Notes: generated by a model from the sequence alone, not told the origin. Positions 26,631-35,889 are shown, counted from the stretch's first letter. The stretch: 64,000 nucleotides of DNA from Saccharopolyspora hordei (GCF_013410345.1 NZ_JACCFJ010000001.1:2207001-2271000), one strand, 5' to 3'. Numbers and translations are program-made.

Positions 26631-28016
26631 TCACCCCACCGGGGTGTGCTGGCGCTCCTGCTGCCGCTTGCGCGACGCCAGGTAGCCGACCACCACCGCG
26701 ACCACCAGGACCGGCGTGATGTAGAGCGCGATGCGGGTCTCCTCGTCGAAGGCCAGCAGCACCACGACCAGCGCCAGGAACGCCAGCACCACGTAGTTCG
26801 ACCACGGGGCGAACGGCATCCGGAACGTGCCGGCCGGGAGGTCACCGCGCGCCACCTTGCGCCGGTAGCCGAGGTGCGCGATGAGGATCATCGCCCAGGT
26901 GAAGATGGCCCCGACGGTGCTCGCGCTGGTGATGTAGGTGAACGCCTGTTCCGGCACGAAGTAGTTGAGCACCACGCCGATCAGCATCACGCAGAACGTC
27001 ACGGCGATCGCCCGCGCCGGCACCGCCCGGCCGCTGAGCCGCGCCACCGCCCGCGGGGCCTGGCCGTCCAGGGCCAGCGTGCGGATCATCCGGCCGGTCG
27101 AGTAGATGCCGCTGTTGCACGACGACAGCGCCGCCGTGGTCACCACGAAGTTCACCACGCCCGCGGCGGCCGGGATGCCGATCAGGGTGAAGGCGTGCAC
27201 GAACGGGCTGCCGTCGGCCGGGAACTCGAACCACGGCACCAGCGCGGTCAGGGCGACCAGCGCGCCGACGTAGAAGATCAGGATCCGCCACATGACCGCG
27301 TTGATGGCCCGGGGCAGCACCTTGGTCGGGTTGCTGCTCTCGCTGGCGGTCTGCCCGACCATCTCCACGCCGATGAAGGCGAACATGACGATCTGGAAGG
27401 CCAGCAGGGCGGAGATGCCGCCGTTGGGGAAGAACCCGCCGTGCGACCAGATGTTGCTCAGCGACGCGGTCGGCCCGACGTCGCTGAACCCGAAGACCAG
27501 GATCAGCGCGGCCAGCACGATGAGGCCGATGATGGCCACCACCTTGATCAGCGCGAACCAGAACTCGAACTCGCCGAACAGCTTCACCGCGATCAGGTTC
27601 ACGCCGCTGAGCACGACCAGCGCGCACAGCGCCGGGATCCACTGCGGGACCTCCGGGAACCAGAACTGGAAGTACTGGCCGACCGCGGTGATCTCGGCCA
27701 TGCCGGTGACGATCCAGACCAGCCAGTAGCCCCAGCCGACCGCGAACCGCGCCCACGGTCCGACGAACTCACCGGCGTACTCGGCGAAGGAACCGCTCAC
27801 CGGGCGGTACATCAACAGCTCACCCAGGGCGCGCATCACGAAGAAGATCATCAGGCCGGCGATCGCGTAGTTCAGGATCAGACCGGGGCCGACCTGGTGC
27901 AGCGCCTTTCCGGAACCGAGGAACAACCCGACGCCGATCGCACCGCCGATGGCGATCATGTTGATGTGCCGAGTGCTCAGGTCCTTCCGGTACTCCTCGG
28001 TCGCTGGTTGGCTCAT
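26631..28016 (-). CDS. Amino acid permease (APC superfamily, AAT family)
   Basis: A 461-residue permease with about 12 transmembrane helices. It opens with LSTRHINMIAIGGAIGVGLFLGSG, the AAT-family substrate-binding helix, and has PVSGSFAEYAGEFVGPWARFAVGWGYWLVW, EFEFWFALIKVVAII and FIGVEMVGQTASESSNP. Close family members include transporters for proline, GABA, asparagine or D-Ala/Ser/Gly (ProY, GabP, AnsP, CycA); the exact substrate is uncertain. ATG 28016 follows GGAGGAG. It lies downstream of the glycine-riboswitch operon on the same strand but beyond a strong terminator, so it is transcribed separately. Confidence 0.9.
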   Translation of the reverse strand: MSQPATEEYRKDLSTRHINMIAIGGAIGVGLFLGSGKALHQVGPGLILNYAIAGLMIFFVMRALGELLMYRPVSGSFAEYAGEFVGPWARFAVGWGYWLVWIVTGMAEITAVGQYFQFWFPEVPQWIPALCALVVLSGVNLIAVKLFGEFEFWFALIKVVAIIGLIVLAALILVFGFSDVGPTASLSNIWSHGGFFPNGGISALLAFQIVMFAFIGVEMVGQTASESSNPTKVLPRAINAVMWRILIFYVGALVALTALVPWFEFPADGSPFVHAFTLIGIPAAAGVVNFVVTTAALSSCNSGIYSTGRMIRTLALDGQAPRAVARLSGRAVPARAIAVTFCVMLIGVVLNYFVPEQAFTYITSASTVGAIFTWAMILIAHLGYRRKVARGDLPAGTFRMPFAPWSNYVVLAFLALVVVLLAFDEETRIALYITPVLVVAVVVGYLASRKRQQERQHTPVG

Positions 28017-28307
28017 CGAAGTGAACTCCTCCAAGGACGGGTGCGGGTGCGGGGTGGATCCGCGTGGGCCGCCGCCCGCAACGCGTTGCTCGGCAGCGTG
28101 TTTCGCTGGAGCTGCGCAGATACTCCGGCATCCGGCCTTCACTGGCAAGAGTTCCAGCCCAGTTGACCTCGCGCACCCCCGGCTGCGATCGAATCGATAT
28201 CTCAACTCGGTCGGGCGAACGTCGTTTTCCGGGCATGCAGGGCGAATCCGATGAGTCCTGGGTCACACCCGACGTGTCCGTCCTCAGTGGATCACGCGCA
28301 TGAGAAA
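28017..28307. other. Intergenic leader of the permease gene
   Basis: No gene seen. On the leftward strand this is the promoter and leader region of the permease. I saw no riboswitch. Bordered on the right by the glyA terminator hairpin. Confidence 0.4.
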
Positions 28308-28345
28308 GACCGGTGCGCGCGGACAGAGGTCCGCGCGCACCGGTC
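28308..28345 (-). terminator. Hairpin terminator after glyA
   Basis: A perfect 17-bp inverted repeat (GACCGGTGCGCGCGGAC and its complement) closed by an AGAG loop, starting 19 bases after the glyA stop. Very stable. Confidence 0.8.
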
Positions 28346-28363
28346 GTCGAGCGCTGGGAACCG

Positions 28364-29644
28364 TCAGAGGTTCGGGTACAGCGGGTGCTTGGTCGCCAGC
28401 GCCTCCACGCGGGCGCGCAGCTTGGCGCTGGTGGTCTCGTCGAAGCCCGGCTTGAGGGCCTCGGCGACGATGTCGGCGACCTCGGTGAACTCGGTCCGGC
28501 CGAACCCGCGGGTGGCCAGCGCCGGGGTGCCGATGCGCAGCCCGGAGGTCACCATCGGCGGGCGCGGGTCGTTCGGCACCGCGTTGCGGTTGACCGTGAT
28601 GCCGATCTCGTGCAGCCGGTCCTCGGCCTGCTTGCCGTCCAGCTCGGAGTTGCGCAGGTCGACCAGCACCAGGTGCACGTCGGTGCCGCCGGAGACCAGC
28701 TGCACCCCGGCCTCCCGGGCGTCGTCGGCCAGCAGCCGCTCCGCCAGGATCTGCGCGCCCTCGAGGGTGCGGCGCTGCCGGTCCTTGAACTCCTCACCCG
28801 CGGCGATCTTGAACGCCACCGCCTTGCCCGCGATGACGTGCTCCAGCGGGCCGCCCTGCTGGCCGGGGAACACCGCCGAGTTGAACTTCTTGGTGAACTC
28901 CTCGTCGGAGGACAGGATCACGCCACCGCGCGGACCGCCGAGGGTCTTGTGCGTGGTGGTGGTGACGACGTGGGCGTGCGGCACCGGGTTCGGGTGCAGG
29001 CCCGCGGCCACCAGGCCGGCGAAGTGCGCCATGTCGACCATCAGGTAGGCGCCGACCTCGTCGGCGATCTCCCGGAACCGCTTGAAGTCCAGCTGCCGCG
29101 GGTAGGCCGACCACCCGGCGATGATCAGCTGCGGCTCGTGCTCGCGGGCCAGCCGGGCGACCTCGTCCATGTCGACCCGGTGGTCGTCCTCGCTGACGTG
29201 GTACGGCACCACGTTGTAGAGCTTGCCGGAGAAGTTGATCCGCATGCCGTGGGTCAGGTGCCCACCGTGCGCCAGGTCCAGGCCCATGATGGTGTCGCCC
29301 GGCTTGAGCAGCGCGAACATCGCCGCCGCGTTGGCCTGCGCGCCGGAGTGCGGCTGCACGTTGGCGAAGGAGGCGCCGAAGAGCTCCTTGATCCGGTCGA
29401 TGGCGAGCTGCTCGACGACGTCGACGTGCTCGCAGCCGCCGTAGTAGCGGCGGCCCGGGTAGCCCTCGGCGTACTTGTTGGTCAGCACGGAGCCCTGCGC
29501 TTCGAGCACGGCCTGGGGGGCGAAGTTCTCCGAGGCGATCATCTCCAGCGTGGTCTGCTGGCGGTCGAGTTCAGCGCGGACCGCCGCCGCCACCTCTGGG
29601 TCCACCGCGGCCAGCTGATCGTTGAACAGGTCCGGTGTCGACAT
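28364..29644 (-). CDS. glyA: Serine hydroxymethyltransferase
   Basis: Interconverts serine and glycine with tetrahydrofolate and PLP. The 426-residue protein has [20 protein letters not shown] near the start, [15 protein letters not shown], and the PLP-binding Lys in [15 protein letters not shown] (about residue 231). ATG 29644 follows AGGAGG. The gene starts 23 bp after gcvT on the same strand, so both are under the glycine riboswitch at 30886-31084. Pairing glyA with gcvT lets excess glycine feed one-carbon metabolism. Confidence 0.97.
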   Translation of the reverse strand: MSTPDLFNDQLAAVDPEVAAAVRAELDRQQTTLEMIASENFAPQAVLEAQGSVLTNKYAEGYPGRRYYGGCEHVDVVEQLAIDRIKELFGASFANVQPHSGAQANAAAMFALLKPGDTIMGLDLAHGGHLTHGMRINFSGKLYNVVPYHVSEDDHRVDMDEVARLAREHEPQLIIAGWSAYPRQLDFKRFREIADEVGAYLMVDMAHFAGLVAAGLHPNPVPHAHVVTTTTHKTLGGPRGGVILSSDEEFTKKFNSAVFPGQQGGPLEHVIAGKAVAFKIAAGEEFKDRQRRTLEGAQILAERLLADDAREAGVQLVSGGTDVHLVLVDLRNSELDGKQAEDRLHEIGITVNRNAVPNDPRPPMVTSGLRIGTPALATRGFGRTEFTEVADIVAEALKPGFDETTSAKLRARVEALATKHPLYPNL

Positions 29645-29667
29645 GGTGTTGCCTCCTGTTGTGTCTC

Positions 29668-30771
29668 TCAGGCGTTGCGGCGGTAGAACGGCAGCTCGAC
29701 GACCTGGACCGCGACGGCCTTGCCGCGGATGTCGACCTGCAGCTGCGTGCCGGGTTCGCTGTGGTCGCGATCGACGTAGGCCATCCCGATCGGGTGGCCC
29801 AAGGTCGGGGACGGCGCGCCGCTGGTCACCACGCCGACCTCGGCGCCGTCGGCGTCCAGCACGCGGTAGCCGTGCCGGGGCGCGCGGCGCTGGTCGGTGG
29901 TCAGACCCACCAGGGTGCGTTCGGTGGGCTTGTCCGCGAGGGCGGCCAGCGCCTCCTTGCCGACGAAGTCGCCGGGCTTGTCGAGCTTGACCACCCGGCC
30001 GAGGTTGGCGTGGAAGGGAGTGAGGTCGGCGGAGAGCTCGTTGCCGTACAGCGGCATCCCCGCCTCCAACCGCAGCGTGTCGCGGCAGGACAGCCCGGCC
30101 GGCTGCAGCCCGTGCTGCGCGCCGGACTCGGTCAGCGCCTGCCACACGGCCTCGGCGTCACCGGGCGCGGTGAACAGCTCGAAGCCGTCCTCGCCGGTGT
30201 AGCCGGTGCGTGCCAGCAGCACGTCCTTGCCCGCGACCCGGGACGGGTAGCCCGCGTAGTACTTGACGCCGGAGAGGTCGGTGTCGGTCAGGGGCTCCAG
30301 GATCGCCACGGCGTTCGGGCCCTGCACCGCGATCAGCGCGTGGTCGTCGGAGACGTCCTCGTGGCGGGCGTCGAACCCGGTGACCCGCTCGGCCAGCTCG
30401 GCGGAGACCACGGCGGCGTTCGCGGCGTTGGCCACCACCAGGAACTCCTGCTCGGCCAGCCGGTAGACGATCAGGTCGTCCAGCACACCGCCCTGCGGGT
30501 TGCAGATCATGGTGTAGCGGGCGCGGCCGGGCTTGATCGCGGAGGCGTTGGCCACCAGCGCGTAGTCCAGCGCGTCGGCGGCCTGCGGACCGCTGATCCG
30601 GATCTCGCCCATGTGGGTCAGGTCGAACAGGCCGGCGGCGGTGCGCACCGCGTTGTGCTCGGCGGTGTCGCCCGAGTAGCGCAGCGGCATCTGCCAACCG
30701 GCGAACTCGGTGAAGGTGGCTCCGAGCGCCTCGTGCACGTGGTGCAGGGGCGTCCGTCGTGGCGACGACAT
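29668..30771 (-). CDS. gcvT: Glycine cleavage system T protein (aminomethyltransferase)
   Basis: Transfers the methylene group from the aminomethyl-lipoyl H protein to tetrahydrofolate, releasing ammonia. 367 residues, with [26 protein letters not shown] at the start, [49 protein letters not shown] and [19 protein letters not shown]. The gcvH and gcvP genes are not in the window. Leader carries a tandem glycine riboswitch; glyA follows 23 bp downstream. Confidence 0.96.
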   Translation of the reverse strand: MSSPRRTPLHHVHEALGATFTEFAGWQMPLRYSGDTAEHNAVRTAAGLFDLTHMGEIRISGPQAADALDYALVANASAIKPGRARYTMICNPQGGVLDDLIVYRLAEQEFLVVANAANAAVVSAELAERVTGFDARHEDVSDDHALIAVQGPNAVAILEPLTDTDLSGVKYYAGYPSRVAGKDVLLARTGYTGEDGFELFTAPGDAEAVWQALTESGAQHGLQPAGLSCRDTLRLEAGMPLYGNELSADLTPFHANLGRVVKLDKPGDFVGKEALAALADKPTERTLVGLTTDQRRAPRHGYRVLDADGAEVGVVTSGAPSPTLGHPIGMAYVDRDHSEPGTQLQVDIRGKAVAVQVVELPFYRRNA

Positions 30772-30885
30772 GGTTGTTGTGACTCCTCCTGGTGGGCGCC
30801 GGTCGGCAGTCGAGGGCCGGTCAGCTCACTGCGCCCAACCTTACGGGGGCACCTCGACCCCGACCTGCGCGGGCTTGGCGCTGGT

Positions 30886-31084
30886 CGGGCGGTCTCCCCG
30901 GAGTCATTGGCCTGAGAGTTTCGCCACCGTCGAGCGGTGACTTGCACCGTGGGCGAGGAGCGTCGTCGCTCCTGCTTTTCTCCGTGATCGCCTGGTGCCG
31001 TGCGGTGCCGGTGCCTGAGAGTTTGCTGGGGAGTATTGCTCCTTCGGCGCTCCGGTCCCGCCTGGGCCGGAGTCTCTCCCGCAC
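30886..31084 (-). ncRNA. Tandem glycine riboswitch ahead of gcvT-glyA
   Basis: Read leftward, aptamer 1 (about 31084-31005) begins GCGGGAGAGACTCC, contains the core GCGCCGAAGGAGCAA and ends AAACTCTCAGGCACC. Aptamer 2 (about 30990-30886) begins CACGGAGAAAAGC and ends GCGAAACTCTCAGGCCAATGAC then GGGGAG. Both conserved glycine-aptamer cores are present, joined by a short linker. It lies 115 bases before gcvT. Such elements switch on glycine catabolism genes when glycine is plentiful. Confidence 0.92.
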
Positions 31085-31221
31085 GACGTCATCGGCGCTG
31101 TATTGGGTTGTGCGACTTGGACGCTACGAACCCCCGGTGACCCACGTCAACCGGACGGGCGAGTGATCTCGTGCTGACCCGCGGTCGCCGACCGGGGCGT
31201 TGCGGAGGCGTCCCCTCCCGG

Positions 31222-31875
31222 TCACCGGGTGTCGCCGGGGGTGCGGCTCTTCTCGCGCAGCTCGCGGTACTGCGTGCGCAGGCCGTCGATGAGGGCTTCG
31301 AGGGCGAGCTCAAAGCTGGCCTCGTCGATCTCCGCGGCGTGCTCGCGGAGCAGGTGGGCCTTGCCCAGGTGCGGGAAGCGCTCGTCGTAGAGCTCCGCGT
31401 CGTCCGGGAAGCCGCCGCTGAACGACCCCATCGCCGAGCCCACCACCAGGTACTTCGTCGAGGCGCCGATCATCGTGGCGTAGCGCTGCGGCCAGCCCGC
31501 GCTGGTCAGGCCGCCGTGCACCGCGTCGGCGCGGCGCAGGGCGTTCTCCCGGCGGGCCGGGCCGGAGGCCAGGAACGGCACCAGGTTGGGGTGGGCGACC
31601 AGCGCTGCCCGGTAGGAGCGGGCCCAGACGCGCAGGCCGGTCGTCCAGTCCTGCTCGAAGCCGGAGACGTCGACCGCGGCCATGACGTCGTCGGCGATCT
31701 CGTGCAGCAGGTCTTCCTTGGTCGAGACGTGGTTGTACAGCGAGGCCGCGCGCACCCCGAGCCGTTCGGCGAGCCGGCGCATGGACAGCGCTTCGAGCCC
31801 CTCGGCGTCGATGATCTCCAGACCGACGCGGCGGATGCGGTCCGGTGACAACCGGGGAGTGGTCGGTCTGGGCAC
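31222..31875 (-). CDS. TetR-family repressor
   Basis: A 217-residue repressor. The helix-turn-helix is LSMRRLAERLGVRAASLYNHVSTKEDLLHEIADDV (residues about 30-64), preceded by RLSPDRIRRVGLEIIDAEGLEA; the C-terminal domain resembles TetR_C types (GYRA-like YRAALVAHPNLVPFL). GTG 31875 follows GAGGAGA; a longer frame upstream is unlikely. Divergent from an acyl-CoA dehydrogenase with a perfect palindrome between (31933-31949), so it most likely controls that gene and itself, with an acyl-CoA-like ligand (inference). Confidence 0.88.
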   Translation of the reverse strand: MPRPTTPRLSPDRIRRVGLEIIDAEGLEALSMRRLAERLGVRAASLYNHVSTKEDLLHEIADDVMAAVDVSGFEQDWTTGLRVWARSYRAALVAHPNLVPFLASGPARRENALRRADAVHGGLTSAGWPQRYATMIGASTKYLVVGSAMGSFSGGFPDDAELYDERFPHLGKAHLLREHAAEIDEASFELALEALIDGLRTQYRELREKSRTPGDTR

Positions 31876-31932
31876 GGCGTCTCCTCGTCGATCCCTTGCC
31901 ACGCTCGTCAGCGTCGTCCTAGGCTGCCACAA

Positions 31933-31949
31933 AACTAACGATGTTAGTT
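31933..31949. promoter_or_regulatory. TetR operator palindrome
   Basis: AACTAAC-GAT-GTTAGTT, perfect 7-bp arms, in the gap between the divergent tetR gene (start 31875) and acyl-CoA dehydrogenase (start 31977). Classic form and place for a TetR-family site. Confidence 0.75.
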
Positions 31950-31976
31950 AGATGGCCGCAGGGAAAGGATCCGGCG

Positions 31977-33155
31977 ATGGTCGACTTCTCGCTCTCCGAC
32001 ACCGAGCGCGACATCAGGGACTGGGTGCGCAACTTCGTGCAGCGCGAGCTCGTCCCGCTGGAGCCCGAGGTGCTGCGTCGGGAGCGGGCCGGTGAGCGGG
32101 GCCTGACCAAGGACGAGCAGCGCGAGCTGCAGCTGAAGGCGAAGGAAGCCGGCTTCTGGGGCATCCAGACGCCCGAGGAGTACGGCGGGATGGGCCTGTC
32201 GGCGGTGATGTCGGCGCTCATCGAGGTCGAGCTCGGCCGCACCTACGTGCCGTTCCGGTTCGGCGGCTACGCCGACAACATCCTCTACCACGCCAACGAG
32301 GAGCAGAAGCAGCGCTACCTGCTGCCGACCATCGAGGGCACGCGCAAGTCCTGCTTCGCGATCACCGAGCCGGGCGCCGGGTCGGACGCCAAGCACCTGC
32401 GCACCACGGCGGTCAAGGACGGCTCCGAGTGGGTGATCAACGGCGAGAAGACGTTCATCACCGGCGGCATCGACGCCGACTTCGTCATGGTCTTCGCCGT
32501 CACCGACAAGGAGAAGGGTGCCGACGGTGGCGTCACCTGCTTCCTGGTCGACCGCGAGATGGGCTGGAAGTCCGAGCCGATCGACATCATGGGCCCGTGG
32601 GAGCGCCAGCCCGCGTCCCTGGTCTTCGACAACGTGCGGGTGCCGGAGGGCAACGTGCTCGGCGAGGTCGGGCACGGGTTCAAGCTCGCCATGCAGTGGA
32701 TCGGCCGCGGCCGCTACATGCTGCCCGCCCGGGCGCTCGGCGCCTGCGAGCGGCTGGTCGAGATGGGCATGGAGTACGCCAAGCAGCGCGAGACCTTCGG
32801 CAAGCCGATCGCCGAGCGCCAGGCCATCCAGTGGATGATCGCCGACTCGGCCGTGGAGATCGAGGCGCTGCGCTGGCTGGTGCTGCAGGCGGCCTGGCAG
32901 ATCGACCAGGGCCTGGACTCCCGCCACGCGCAGTCCATCGCCAAGCTCTACGGCGCCACCCGCGCCAACGAGATCGTCGACCGGGTGCTGCAGATCCACG
33001 GCGGCATGGGCTACACCAAGGAGCTGCCGATCGAGCGCTGGTACCGCGACCTGCGGCTGCTGCGGATCTTCGAGGGCACCGACGAGATCCAGCGGCGCAC
33101 CCTGGCCCGCAACCTGCTCAAGGGCCACGCGTCGGTTCGCGGAGTGCTCGGCTGA
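31977..33155 (+). CDS. Acyl-CoA dehydrogenase
   Basis: An FAD flavoenzyme of 392 residues that introduces a 2,3 double bond into acyl-CoA. Signatures: CFAITEPGAGSDAKHLRTTA, VINGEKTFITGG, the helical C-terminal domain FGKPIAERQAIQWMIADSA, and QIHGGMGYTKELPIERWYRDLRLLRIFEGTDEIQ, whose EGT Glu is the usual catalytic base. ATG 31977 follows AAAGGA; a start at 31941 lies inside the operator and is unlikely. Not linked to other beta-oxidation genes here; the substrate is unknown. Confidence 0.92.
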   Translation: MVDFSLSDTERDIRDWVRNFVQRELVPLEPEVLRRERAGERGLTKDEQRELQLKAKEAGFWGIQTPEEYGGMGLSAVMSALIEVELGRTYVPFRFGGYADNILYHANEEQKQRYLLPTIEGTRKSCFAITEPGAGSDAKHLRTTAVKDGSEWVINGEKTFITGGIDADFVMVFAVTDKEKGADGGVTCFLVDREMGWKSEPIDIMGPWERQPASLVFDNVRVPEGNVLGEVGHGFKLAMQWIGRGRYMLPARALGACERLVEMGMEYAKQRETFGKPIAERQAIQWMIADSAVEIEALRWLVLQAAWQIDQGLDSRHAQSIAKLYGATRANEIVDRVLQIHGGMGYTKELPIERWYRDLRLLRIFEGTDEIQRRTLARNLLKGHASVRGVLG

Positions 33156-33212
33156 CCACGCTCCGCGGGTAGCCTGGGGGTGGTGCCGTGACGCCGATCC
33201 CCGGGAGAAGAG

Positions 33213-33371
33213 ATGTCGCTGTTCAAGAAGGTCGCGGAGTTCGCCAGCAGCCCGCAGGGCAAGAAGGTGATCGACCAGGCCAAGAAGTACGCCTCTGACC
33301 CGAAGAACAAGGAGAAGATCGAGCAGGTCAAGAACAAGCTGCTCGGCGGCAAGGGCGGCAAGACGCCCTGA
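33213..33371 (+). CDS. Small basic helical protein (52 aa)
   Basis: ATG 33213 with GGGAGAAGAG upstream opens a 52-residue frame beginning MSLFKKVAEFASSPQGKKVI and ending NKLLGGKGGKTP. It is Lys-rich and strongly helical, resembling small actinobacterial proteins sometimes grouped with MT0933-type antitoxins, though I cannot confirm membership. It is followed at once by a good hairpin (33384-33416), which supports it as a real transcribed gene. No toxin partner is visible nearby. Confidence 0.7.
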   Translation: MSLFKKVAEFASSPQGKKVIDQAKKYASDPKNKEKIEQVKNKLLGGKGGKTP

Positions 33372-33383
33372 CCCACTGATCAC

Positions 33384-33416
33384 CGAACGGCTCCCGGCGG
33401 TTCCGGGGGCCGTTCG
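33384..33416 (+). terminator. Hairpin terminator after the 52-aa protein gene
   Basis: CGAACGGCTCCCGG (33384-33397) pairs with CCGGGGGCCGTTCG (33403-33416), 14 bp with one G-U, loop of 5, followed by TCCTTCC. Confidence 0.75.
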
Positions 33417-33538
33417 TCCTTCCGGGCCCCGCCCGCGGCGGCAGCGGGCGGCGCACCACGGCGCTCGATCCTGGTCCCCGGGGTGCCCAGGTCGGTTAGG
33501 CTTCGCGCGCATCGACGTCGATGGGCAGGAGCGGACCC

Positions 33539-34156
33539 ATGTCGCAACCGCAGTGGCCGGGGAATCCGCCAGGGGCGGGCAGACGCGTGCCGCCCCACCA
33601 GCAGCCGCCGCAGCGCGGCCCGGTCCCGCCGCCGGGCTCGTCGCGGCGACCCGCCCCACCGCCTGCGCAGCAGTCCCTGCGCGGGCAGCTCCCCCCGCCG
33701 CCGCAGCCGCCCTCGTCCTCCGAGGAGGCTCCGCAGCGCCCGGGGGCGGTGCTCGCGGCCGCTGCGCTCGGCGGGGTCACGGCGCTGGTCGTGCTCGGCG
33801 TCGCCGTTCACACCCTCGTCGCCGGGCTCGCGGGGGCCAGCGGGGGAGGGGAGGTCGCCGTGGTGCTGCTGGCGCTCATCGTCGGCTCGGTCGGCGCCGC
33901 GCACGCGCTCGGGGTCTACCGGCTGCTGCACCCGCGCTCCCCGGACACCGGGACGATGGCGCTGGCCGGCTGGACCACGGTGGCCGTCACCGGCTTCGGG
34001 GTGGTCCGCTCGGTCCGCGGGCGCGGGGACGGCCCCGACCCGCTCACGTTGCTGGTGTGGGGCGGCCTGGCCGCCGTGGTGATCGCGTTGCTGGTGCTCA
34101 TCACGCGCCCGTCCGTCACGCGGTGGGTGCAGGCGCGCGCCCGCGGGCGCGGCTGA
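33539..34156 (+). CDS. Proline-rich membrane protein
   Basis: A 205-residue protein. The first 75 residues are Pro/Gln/Arg-rich and probably disordered in the cytoplasm. Four hydrophobic helices follow, at about 77-97, 105-125, 140-158 and 172-190, ending in a basic tail (RWVQARARGRG). ATG 33539 lies behind CAGGAGCG. The design is common in actinomycetes (DUF-type integral membrane proteins) but I cannot name a family. Confidence 0.7.
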   Translation: MSQPQWPGNPPGAGRRVPPHQQPPQRGPVPPPGSSRRPAPPPAQQSLRGQLPPPPQPPSSSEEAPQRPGAVLAAAALGGVTALVVLGVAVHTLVAGLAGASGGGEVAVVLLALIVGSVGAAHALGVYRLLHPRSPDTGTMALAGWTTVAVTGFGVVRSVRGRGDGPDPLTLLVWGGLAAVVIALLVLITRPSVTRWVQARARGRG

Positions 34157-34165
34157 GCGCCGGCG

Positions 34166-34612
34166 TCAGCGCCGCCGGCGGGCGAAGACCACGCGGTCGA
34201 CCAGCACGAACTTGACCACGAACATGACCGCGTAGGTGCCCAGGAACGCGCCCCAGACGACCGCGACCTGCGCGCTGCGCGCGTCCGGGAACACGGTGCG
34301 CGCGAGGTCGTCGGCGTGGTGGGTGGCGAGCGCGGCCAGCAGCGCGGTGGTCACCGAGATGACCGCGTAGCGCAGCACCTCGCCGCGCAGGCCCGCCCGG
34401 CCGGTGCTGCCCCAGGTGCGCCGGTTGAGCGTGAAGTTCGGGATGGCGCCGGCCAGCCACGCGGTGACCGTCGCCGCCACCGGGACCGCGCCCAGGGCGT
34501 AGACGACGAGGAAGACGAGCTGGCTGATCGTGGTCGCCACCACCGACGCCGCGGCGAACCGGCTGAGCAGCCGCCAGTACCGCCTGGCGCCGGTCGCCGT
34601 CTGCGCTGCCAT
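34166..34612 (-). CDS. GtrA-family membrane protein
   Basis: A 148-residue protein with four transmembrane helices and GtrA features: YWRLLSRFAAASVVATTISQLVFLVVY, AAWLAGAIPNFTLNRRTWG-like (TAWLAGAIPNFTLNRRTW) and the C-terminal FVVKFVLVDRVVF. GtrA proteins are thought to take part in moving lipid-linked sugars across the membrane for cell-surface polysaccharide modification. ATG 34612 follows GGAGGCGG. No glycosyltransferase neighbour. Its end is 9 bp from the convergent membrane-protein gene. Confidence 0.85.
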   Translation of the reverse strand: MAAQTATGARRYWRLLSRFAAASVVATTISQLVFLVVYALGAVPVAATVTAWLAGAIPNFTLNRRTWGSTGRAGLRGEVLRYAVISVTTALLAALATHHADDLARTVFPDARSAQVAVVWGAFLGTYAVMFVVKFVLVDRVVFARRRR

Positions 34613-34992
34613 ACCGCCTCCGTGTCCCCTCGGCCGGAGACGATACCCAGCGGCCTCCGCCCGGCCGTCGAACCCACCTGGTCGTCCGAGCGCGGGCGGC
34701 GAGGATTGGGCCGCGTGGCGGCTGGAATATACCAACGAGTCGATGCACACTTGATCGCGAACGTTGCGGTCGCGGTCAAGGGCCGTGGTACGGGGAGCGG
34801 TGCCCCGGGCGCGGAGTCGACGACTCCCCACCCGGGGCACCTACCGTGTGTCGGGGGGCTTCCACACGGTTCTACTGAACAGTAACTCGTTCAGTACACG
34901 TCAGCGATACGACACGTGGGTCAATCTTCGCGCAGCGTCAACACCGAGGGTTCCCGCCGGAACCCGACCGGATGACGGCTTCCCCGAAGGTC
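34613..34992. other. 380-bp gene-free stretch with an unassigned palindrome
   Basis: No gene with coding character on either strand. Contains the leader of the GtrA gene and, at 34873-34896, an 8-bp perfect inverted repeat. Confidence 0.5.
34873..34896. promoter_or_regulatory. Operator-like palindrome without an adjacent regulator
   Basis: TACTGAAC, 8 bases, GTTCAGTA: perfect 8-bp arms, AT-rich, resembling TetR-type sites. It lies about 260 bases ahead of the leftward GtrA gene and about 100 beyond the end of the TauE gene, with no regulator gene next to it. Confidence 0.45.
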
Positions 34993-35889
34993 TCAGCTGC
35001 GCACCGGGTCCGCTTCCTCGGCCTCGACCGCGGCGCGGTCCGCGCGGATCACCCGGACGGTGTAGACGAGGGCGGCCACCCAGGCCACCGCGATGAGCGA
35101 GTAGAGGACCGTGGGCGTGGGCGCGGGCAGGCCGAAGTCCTTGACCAAGGTGCGCGCGTTGGTGAGCACGATCAGCCCGCCGGCGCCGACCCCGATCAGC
35201 CGCATCGGCACGACGCGCACCAGGTAGGCGGCCAGCGGCGCGGCGACCACACCGCCGAGCAGCAGCGCGCCCACGGTCAGCCAGGACAGCCCCTGCTGCG
35301 CGAGGGAGAACAGGAAGCCCAGGCTCGCCGCGGCCGCGATGAGGAACTCGCTGGTGTCCACCGAGCCGATGACCTTGCGCGGCTCGACCCGGCCGGTGCT
35401 CAGCAGGGTCGGGGTCGCCACCGGGCCCCAACCGCCACCGCCGGTGGCGTCCACGAACCCGGCGACCAGGCCGAGCGGGGCGAGCAGCTTCGGGCTGACG
35501 CCGGTGAGCTGCCGCCGGCGCAGCGGTCGGAAGGCGAACCGCACCAGCACGTAGACGCCGAGCACGAGCAGGACCGTCGACATCCACGGCTCGGCGGCCT
35601 CGGTGGAGAGGTTGCTCAGCACGGTGGCGCCGAGGAACGCCCCGATCGCCCCCGGCACGCCGAGCGAGAGCACGACGCGCCAGTCCACGTTGCCGAACTT
35701 CCAGTGGGAGACGCCGGAGGCCACCGACGTGCCCAGCTCGGCGAGGTGCACCGAGGCGGAGGCCACCGCCGGGCTCATCCCGGCCGCGAGCAGGATGGTC
35801 GTCGACGTCACGCCGTAGGCCATGCCCAGCGAGCCGTCGACCAGCTGCGCGATGAAACCACCGAGCGCGAAGATCAGGAACGCTTGCAC
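34993..35889 (-). CDS. TauE/SafE-family sulfite/organosulfonate exporter
   Basis: A 298-residue permease with about eight helices arranged as two repeats. Motifs: GGFIAQLVDGSLGMAYGVTSTTILL near the start and its counterpart GLVAGFVDATGGGGWGPVATPTLL in the second half, both typical of TauE/SafE. The family exports small anions such as sulfite or sulfoacetate. GTG 35889 (GGAGA upstream) removes an unlikely Pro/Arg-rich extension. No sulfur-metabolism genes are nearby, so the substrate is open. Confidence 0.88.
   Translation of the reverse strand: MQAFLIFALGGFIAQLVDGSLGMAYGVTSTTILLAAGMSPAVASASVHLAELGTSVASGVSHWKFGNVDWRVVLSLGVPGAIGAFLGATVLSNLSTEAAEPWMSTVLLVLGVYVLVRFAFRPLRRRQLTGVSPKLLAPLGLVAGFVDATGGGGWGPVATPTLLSTGRVEPRKVIGSVDTSEFLIAAAASLGFLFSLAQQGLSWLTVGALLLGGVVAAPLAAYLVRVVPMRLIGVGAGGLIVLTNARTLVKDFGLPAPTPTVLYSLIAVAWVAALVYTVRVIRADRAAVEAEEADPVRS

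Noticed and set aside
28064-29048. Several plus-strand frames opposite glyA
   Set aside because: Antisense shadows of glyA with Arg/Ser/Ala-rich sequence.
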